Assembly: GCA_037447655.1 (NCBI GenBank)
Contig: JBBHKE010002691.1
Location: forward strand, 113,039 to 129,471
DNA: 16,433 bases
DNA from: Zygnema cylindricum
Lineage: Eukaryota; Streptophyta; Zygnematophyceae; Zygnematales; Zygnemataceae
Direction: 5' to 3'
The notes under the pieces were generated by a model. That model saw only the letters and a list, made by a program, of their open reading frames with translations. It did no database searches and had not been told where the DNA came from. The stretch's first letter is position 1. Every line of letters starts with the position of its first letter. Below are positions 9,195 to 15,100 of the stretch, one piece after another. The position numbers were made by a program, and so were the translations under genes.

Positions 9195-9587
9195 CATAGT
9201 TCAAAAGTAGGTGCAAGTACACCCATACAATATGCCTATTGTACGTAAATTTTAAAATACTACCCTAAGACCATAGTTGTTCAAATCGCGCGATTTTTTC
9301 CTTTTTTCCGATTGAAACGTATAATTCGTGACTTTTGAAAAAATCGTAAAAAAAACGTGTGCTGTAAACTGAAACTGCAAATTTACGGTACTGTAACTGT
9401 ACATTTTGTTACGGATATGTACGGGATAAAACGGAAAATATGCGTCGTACTTATTGGTACTTTTTGTTCAGTGAACTGAACATGAATACCACGGAAGTTG
9501 TACGTTATACAATCAAAAATGTATGGACATTTTCGAAAAGAGACGAGCGTCACAATAATTTCGCGCGTTCAGTTTGAAATTTGTACG

Positions 9588-9622
9588 GGCGTCTTCTTCA
9601 ATTTTTTTTGAAAGAAGACGCC
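9588..9622. repeat. Hairpin inside inner element
   Basis: The arms GGCGTCTTCTTCAA (9588-9601) and TTGAAAGAAGACGCC (9608-9622) pair along 14 positions with one bulge, around a T loop. It could be the remnant of another insertion's ends or a fold formed within the element; no target duplication was found. Confidence 0.6.
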
Positions 9623-9648
9623 ATGGAACATTGAAGACGAAACCGCAA

Positions 9649-9702
9649 GGAAGCCGCTTCCCCATGTCCTACCCCGGAAGCCGCTTTCCCATGTCCTACC
9701 CT
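9649..9702. repeat. 27-bp direct tandem duplication
   Basis: Two adjacent 27-bp copies beginning GGAAGCCGCTT and ending GTCCTACCC differ at about two positions. They lie in the interior of the inner element, next to a CT-rich run. Confidence 0.8.
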
Positions 9703-10300
9703 CCTCCCTCCCTCTTGGTTGCGCTATCTGCGAGATATAGAAAGAAGGCAGACAGAAGGCGGCCATGTATGTCTATCAGACAGGCTCGGACAGACGAAAT
9801 TTCACAAAATTTTCCCTTCGTGGCATTCGAACCCGGGTATGTCACATGCGTGATGTAACCTAAGTTGGACGGCTGGACTACCAGTTGATGACGAGGATCC
9901 GATACCAACATGATGTGTGATATAAACACTATATATAAATACTTTATTGTTTTACCGCTCATTTAACGGGAAAAGCTTGCAAACTGCGTTATATGTAATG
10001 TTTTTCTGTTTTTTATGTACGGAATAGTACGGAAGGAAATTCATTAACGATTTTTTACGATTTGATAAAAAGGTTCAATGCGTTTGTTACGTATAATTCG
10101 TCGCGTACGGTACGTTCGCACTAATCGCCGTGAACAACTATGCCTAAGACCCATATTGTATTGGCCTCAAAATGAAATAAAATAGTAATAGGGTTGAGTT
10201 GCACATGGATCGATAGAGAATTAAACGTCATGTCTAAATTTGAAAAAAAAATAGGACACAAAAATCTTTTTCTGTGAGTTTTGAGCGACTTTTTATTTAA

Positions 10301-10327
10301 ACCGTCAGATTCGGACGATCTGACGGT
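10301..10327. repeat. Perfect 10-bp stem hairpin in outer element
   Basis: ACCGTCAGAT at 10301-10310 and its exact reverse complement at 10318-10327 enclose a 7-nt loop. There is no T run behind it and it lies within a transposon, so it is not proposed as a terminator. Confidence 0.7.
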
Positions 10328-10649
10328 CATTGATCAAAGTAGCGATCTAAGAAGATCACATGAAAAGCCCATAACACAACTTACGATACGACTTACGTCC
10401 GCGTTTTTTTATTTTTCCGGGATTTTTTTACCCCGCGCAATGTCATCCTACGCCGTGTCAGTTCGCTAAAAAAATTCGTCCGGCGGCGTGCGCTGTACTA
10501 TGATGATACGTCATTTTCGTCGTTCGTACAGGGGTGTGCACAACGCACACACATACAGTGTGCCTACGCTACGCGAGTTTTGTGCCAAGTTTTGTGCGCC
10601 TACCAAAGGCCTACCATAAAAGCGCCTACTTTTGAACTATGATATAGAC

Positions 10650-10673
10650 CCGCGTTCGGTGCCCGGCTGGCAC
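10650..10673 (+). pseudogene. 3' part of the interrupted tRNA-Gly-type gene
   Basis: It resumes directly after the second ATATAGAC copy (10642-10649) with a mutated T arm (CGCGTTCGGTGCCCGG) and the acceptor strand CTGGCAC, which pairs perfectly with GTGCCAG at 9149-9155. The perfect acceptor pairing across 1.45 kb shows the two halves were one gene. T-arm changes (GGTTCGATTCC to CGTTCGGTGCC) weaken the B box, so it was probably decaying before or after insertion. Confidence 0.8.
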
Positions 10674-11856
10674 AACGTAAAGCATTGACTTGTGATCGTT
10701 TCTGATTAAACAGTTTTCTCTCGTAACATGTAATTGATCAAAACAATCGTACGACTTTAATTGAGTCTGCGCTCTGCAGCTTGAAGAGTCGTCCGATGGA
10801 CGCAAAACATTTTATTTGTCCAATTGTGTAGTTTAAACTTTAAACTGTACGGTACACTTTAGGAGCACCTGGAATGTAGTCGATGCATTGTGACTGCAGA
10901 ATATCGACTGGACCTTTTATGTACTTTTAAAACAGAATTTAGTAATATCCACCTGGATCTCTGTGCATTTTCCGTACGCCTAAAACAGAATACGAATTAC
11001 AGCTTATGGTACAGTACTGTAGTTTGTAGTATTATCGGATTTGTTCAGGTGGCGTAAATATAGTTCAATTCTACTCTGTGAAAATAATGTTGCTCTTTTT
11101 CTGATTCAAACCAGTTTTTTTTCTAAATTTTAAGATATTAAACTGTTTCAAAAGGGCCAAAAATTTATGCAAAAAAATACAAAAACCATCAAATCCTTCT
11201 AATTTACTGATTCGTGAATTTTTTTTCAGCCTAGAAATTTTCAAATCCTCAATTATCAAATTTTCAAAGCCATTGGAGTCGATTTGAAAATTTTAGGGTT
11301 GTTAAAATCTCACAATTAGAACCTTAACCAGAATCAAAACCCTAAATTTTTATGTAAAAGTTTAATTTTCTGAATTTTTGACATTCAACTAAAAATTTTA
11401 AAACCGAAAAAACCATTTGTTAAAAAAATTTAACAACCCGGAAACCCTAATAACTCATTCAACCCTAAAAATTTGCCCCCCAAAAAATCCGGAAACCCTA
11501 ATATATAGAAGAATCCTTAAAATTTTGTCCTCTGGAATTTATTAAACTCCAAAAAACCTAAAATTTAGCAAAACCTAAAAAAATAAAATCTCAAAAATTT
11601 TAAATCTTCACAACACCTAAAATAAAGTCAAAATACCCAAAAATAACGACAACAATGGGTAGAAATTAAATAAAACTAAAAAAATCCTAAAAAAAAAAAA
11701 AAAAAAACCTTCAAAGAAAAAAAACCAAATTGCTCCCTAAAAAATCCAAAACTAAGAAAACCCTAAAAACCTTGAAAACCCTAAATCCTTAATAAAACCC
11801 TGAAAAACCCCTAAACTTTGCTGACAAAAACTTAAATAAAACCCTTGAACTAATGA
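10674..11856. other. Intergenic or upstream intron of the M16 gene; no exon recognised
   Basis: About 1.2 kb of AT-rich DNA. The part from about 11337 to 11790 contains six or so CCCTAA words (as AAACCCTAA, AACCCTAAA), resembling telo-boxes or scattered plant telomere repeats, plus a poly-A run at about 11690-11706. The first coding exon of the M16 gene may lie here, because the frame of the visible first exon has no ATG, but I could not identify it. Confidence 0.45.
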
Positions 11857-11970
11857 GTCCTCTCCTCCCTCCCCTCTCCCTTCCTCCTCCCTCCCTCCCT
11901 TCCCTCCTCCTTCCCTCCCTCCTTCCTCCTCTCCCTCTCCCTCCTCCTCCTCTCCTTCAAAAACCTCAAG

Positions 11971-12124
11971 CCCCTGGATCTCCGGGATCCCGTGACACGT
12001 CAGCAGAGAGTCCCCCTTGGTCCGGAGGGCAGTCTGGCCTATGGGGTGCTGCCACGTGGCACGACGTACTATGTACGGAAAAATGGAAAGCCTCAAGGGG
12101 AGGCTGGCCACGCACGGGATAGGG
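11971..12124 (+). CDS. M16 peptidase, first visible exon
   Basis: The frame reads PLDLRDPVTRQQRVPLG, then GSLAYGVLPRGTTYYVRKN and GKPQ. LPRGTTYYVRKNGKP is the N-terminal signature preceding the first strand of M16 proteases. A 100-bp pyrimidine tract ends at the acceptor CTCAAG|CCC, phase 0, and no in-frame ATG exists up to the TGA at 11854-11856, so an upstream exon is likely. An alternative GTG at 11992 seems unlikely as a start. The donor AGGG|GTATAG leaves one base. After GKPQ the sequence GEAGHARDR does not resemble the expected family strand. Confidence 0.6.
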
Positions 12125-15100
12125 GTATAGAATGGGACTTGGGAGGGGAGGAGGGGAATTTTGGGACGGGGGGGGGCAAGAGAGGCTGGGGAGGCGAGGG
12201 GAGAACTAAAGTGGGTAAACTGGAAACTGTTTCAAATTAAGAAGTAAAAAATAAAATGAAGTTTAAAATTTATGATTTAAAATAAGCAAATGAATAAAGG
12301 ATTCCAAACTGAAATAATCAGAATTTAGATGCTTTATTTCAATGTCCTCCCCTCTCCTCTCCCCCTCTTTCCCCTCCCCCTTCCCCCTTCCCTCTCTCCC
12401 TCTTCCCCCTCTGTTCTCTCCCCCTCTCTTTGCCTTCCCTTCCCCCACTCTCCCTTTCTCCCTCTTTCTCTCTCCCTCTCTTTCCCTCTCCCCCCCTTTT
12501 CCCCCTTCCCTTTCTAGCCTTAAGATTCCCCTCGTGTGGCGCCTCTACATGTTTTTTGAATAGGACGCACATATATTAGGACAAAAAAATTGTAAATTTT
12601 AGCTATGTTTAATTTATTGGATATAAACATGTGACTCTTGGAAAAAGCCAAATACTTGTATCGATATAAATCCTAAAATTTATTCTCTCAATATATATTT
12701 ATATATATATATATCCATCTAATACGTCTCTCTTCCTCCCCCTAAAACCTCCCTCCCTCCCCCCCTCTTCTTCCCTCTCCTCCCCCCCCCCAGCTCCGTA
12801 GTCGAAACCGAGGAAGAGAGAGGCGTTGCTCACATAGTAGAGCACCTGGCATTTAGTGCAACCAAAAAATACAGTAACCATGATTTAGTGCGATTTTTGG
12901 AAGCTTGTGGGGCGGAATTTGGGGCGTGTCAGAACGCGTATACTTCGGCGGACGAGACAGTGTTTGAGTTTTTGGTGCCGACGGATAAGGGGGGGGTGGT
13001 GGGAGAGGCGATAGGGGTGCTGGGAGAGTTCGCAACGGAGGTGAGGGGGGGAGGGAAAATCAGATCAAGAGGGAAAAAAAGAGTCAAGATGAAAGGGAAG
13101 GAAAAAAGGAGGGGAAAGGGAGAGGGAGGAAGAGGAGGAGAATCAATCTTTACTCTCGAAAACTACAGCAAAAGTGTTTTTTTTTTTTTTTGGGTTTTAG
13201 GTTCGAATCTCGAAGGAGGATTTGGAGAAGGAGAGAGGGGCGGTGTTGGAGGAGTGGAGGGAGAGGAGAAATGCGAGCGGCAGGATGCAGGACTCCCATT
13301 GGACGCTGCTATTGCAGGGATCCAAGGTGGGAGGGGAGGGAGGGAGGGAGGGAGGGAGGGAGAGAGGGCGAGAGGGAGATCTTTTCCTTATTTTCTTTTC
13401 TTATTTATTTTGATCCGATATATTGCGGTGTAAATTTGTCGGCATATCGATCCGATATATCGGCAAAATATCGCGATATTTAGCTTCTCAATATATCGAG
13501 ACGATTTATCGATTATTGGGTACCCAAAAATTAGGTACATAGTGAATATCGGCAAGCGGCTCTCGATACACAACACTAGTCTTTATGTCTCTTTGAATGA
13601 AAACTTAATATTAATGACTTCGAATTGACTGTTTTTGGGTACAAATGGGGTGTCATATCAGTATTGATTCATCTGACTTTTACGATTGTCTGATTGACGA
13701 TCTAGTCTTGTTGCTTTGATCCTCCTACCTCGTCTTCTCCCCTTTTCTTCCTTCTCCCTCTCTTTCTTTCTCCACTTTCCCCCTCCCCTCTCCCCCAGGA
13801 ATTGGTGGATCTCATAAAAGTACACTTCGGTGGCCCTCCAGACCCACCTTCAAAATCTGTCCCGTCAGAAACTGTACCGACAGGCGTAACTCCGGAAGCT
13901 GTACGGACAGAATCTGTACCTTCTGAAACTACAGGGACAGAATCTGTACCTTCAGAAAGTGTACGGACAAAGGAGGGAGGAGGCCCTCCCATTCCGTACT
14001 ACCCCCTGGAACCACACAGAGAGCCTAGATACGCGGCAGTGGTGGAGAGGGAGGCAGGAGGGGTAAGAGGGACGGGGAGAGAGAGGGGGAGAGAGAGGGG
14101 GAAGGGAGAGAGGGATGTGAGAGAGGAAGTGGGAGGGAAAGAAGGGAAGTAGGGAGGTAAAGAAGGGAGAGGAAAGAGTGAGCTAGGGAAAAGAAGAGTT
14201 GGAAAGGAATATGTGGGATTTAGAGGTAGAAGAGGGAAAGGTAGAGTGGAGTAAAGGGAGGGAGAGCGAGGGAGTCGGAGGCATATTGTTAGGGAGGATG
14301 CTTCAGAGGAAAGTGAAATTAGAAGCAGAGAGAGATAAGAAAATGGATGTAAATAATTTATATGGGGACAGAGAGAGGGAGAGACAGTGGGAGATAAAGA
14401 AGCTTTCCACCTTGCCCTCTTCCCTCTCTCTGTTCTTCTCGCTTTTTTAAAACTTAATCTCAGGACACTAACATTCTTCCTCTCTCTTCCCCTCTCTCTC
14501 TCTTTTCTCTCTCTCCCTCTCTTTTTTCTCTCACTTCCTCTGATCTTCCCCTCTTCTCTCTCTCTTCTTTTCATTTTCTCCCCTCTCTCGCCTATCCCCC
14601 CGCCCCTCCCTCTCTCCTTTCGTTTTTCCTTTTTTTTTCTCTCTCTCCCTGTCTCCTTCTTCCAATTTTCATTTGTATCATTGGACAAAAAAAAACGGAA
14701 ACGGAACAAATCTGTAACGAAACAAAAACAAAACAAAAACGAAAATGAACGACACAAAAACAAAAACGAAAATGAAAACAAAATCAAAACCAAAAAATAA
14801 AACGGCAACGGGGCCTGAACTGATTCAAATTGGGAATACGAAAACCGAAACGGAATCCCTGTTCCGTTCCCGTTTTCCGTTCCATTGTACAGTCGGCCGT
14901 TTTAGTCAGTTTCAAAGTTCCTCCGGATTCCATGGAAACTATCGCCGACTACGAAGATTTCTTAACAGAACAGATGTTCCATCAAGCTTTAAATCAACGT
15001 TTTTTTAAAATTTCTCGAACTCAAAATCCTCCCTTTTATACCGCGAGTTCCTCCGGAGAAAATATCGTTCGGTCAATAAAAGCTTTTATGTTGACCGCCG

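Larger units (their letters stand above)
9272..10142. mobile_element. Inner hAT-type element nested in the outer one
   Basis: The left end CATAGTTGTTCAAATCGC and the right end AATCGCCGTGAACAACTATG are inverted repeats (11 bp exact, then imperfect). They are flanked by a perfect 8-bp direct repeat CCTAAGAC (9264-9271 and 10143-10150). Subterminal words recur: ACGTATAATTCGT at 9319-9331 and at about 10090-10102, and AAATCGTAAAAAA in opposite orientation at the two ends. The interior has a hairpin (9588-9622) and a 27-bp tandem duplication (9649-9702) but no transposase. It must postdate the outer insertion because it splits it. Confidence 0.85.
9195..10641. mobile_element. Outer hAT-type element, non-autonomous, inserted in the tRNA-like gene
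   Basis: Terminal inverted repeats of 20 bp with one mismatch: left CATAGTTCAAAAGTAGGTGC at 9195-9214, right end at 10622-10641. It is bordered by a perfect 8-bp direct repeat ATATAGAC (9187-9194, 10642-10649), which fits the hAT target pattern nTnnnnAn. Near the right end GCCTAC recurs four times (10562-10629), probably subterminal repeats. Without the inner element its own length is about 570 bp, and no transposase-like frame exists. A perfect 10-bp stem hairpin lies inside at 10301-10327. The hAT class is inferred from the 8-bp duplication and CA...TG ends. Confidence 0.85.
13327..13798 (+). other. M16 intron 3, holding a MITE remnant where an exon is expected
   Basis: The intron begins with a GGGA repeat (about 13331-13380), continues with a truncated MITE (13412-13578) and ends in a C/T tract (13725-13797) before CCCCCAG. 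In M16 relatives the protein after QGSK continues with about 45-50 conserved residues (an R-x-P-x-G turn and a W-Y ... G-D segment) before the VDLI helix. I find no such coding sequence in any frame here. Confidence 0.75.

Noticed and set aside
9822-9895. tRNA gene on the minus strand inside the inner hAT
   Set aside because: It has a B-box-like GGTTCGAATGCC and a possible A box, but the T stem and acceptor stem do not pair. At most a SINE relic.
10301-10327. Hairpin as a transcription terminator
   Set aside because: Eukaryotic context, no U-run, and it lies inside a transposon.
11752-12111. Minus-strand open frame opposite the first M16 exon
   Set aside because: Glu/Gly-rich from the CT tract; the plus strand has a family match instead.
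12339-12572. Open frames in both strands over the 12346-12515 CT tract
   Set aside because: These are products of low-complexity sequence; the tract makes better sense as intronic pyrimidine sequence.
13999-14808. Long minus-strand open frame (269 codons)
   Set aside because: It runs through complementary GA and CT tracts, giving Arg/Glu/Lys and Ser/Leu/Pro strings, and overlaps exon 4 of the M16 gene in antisense. No domain.
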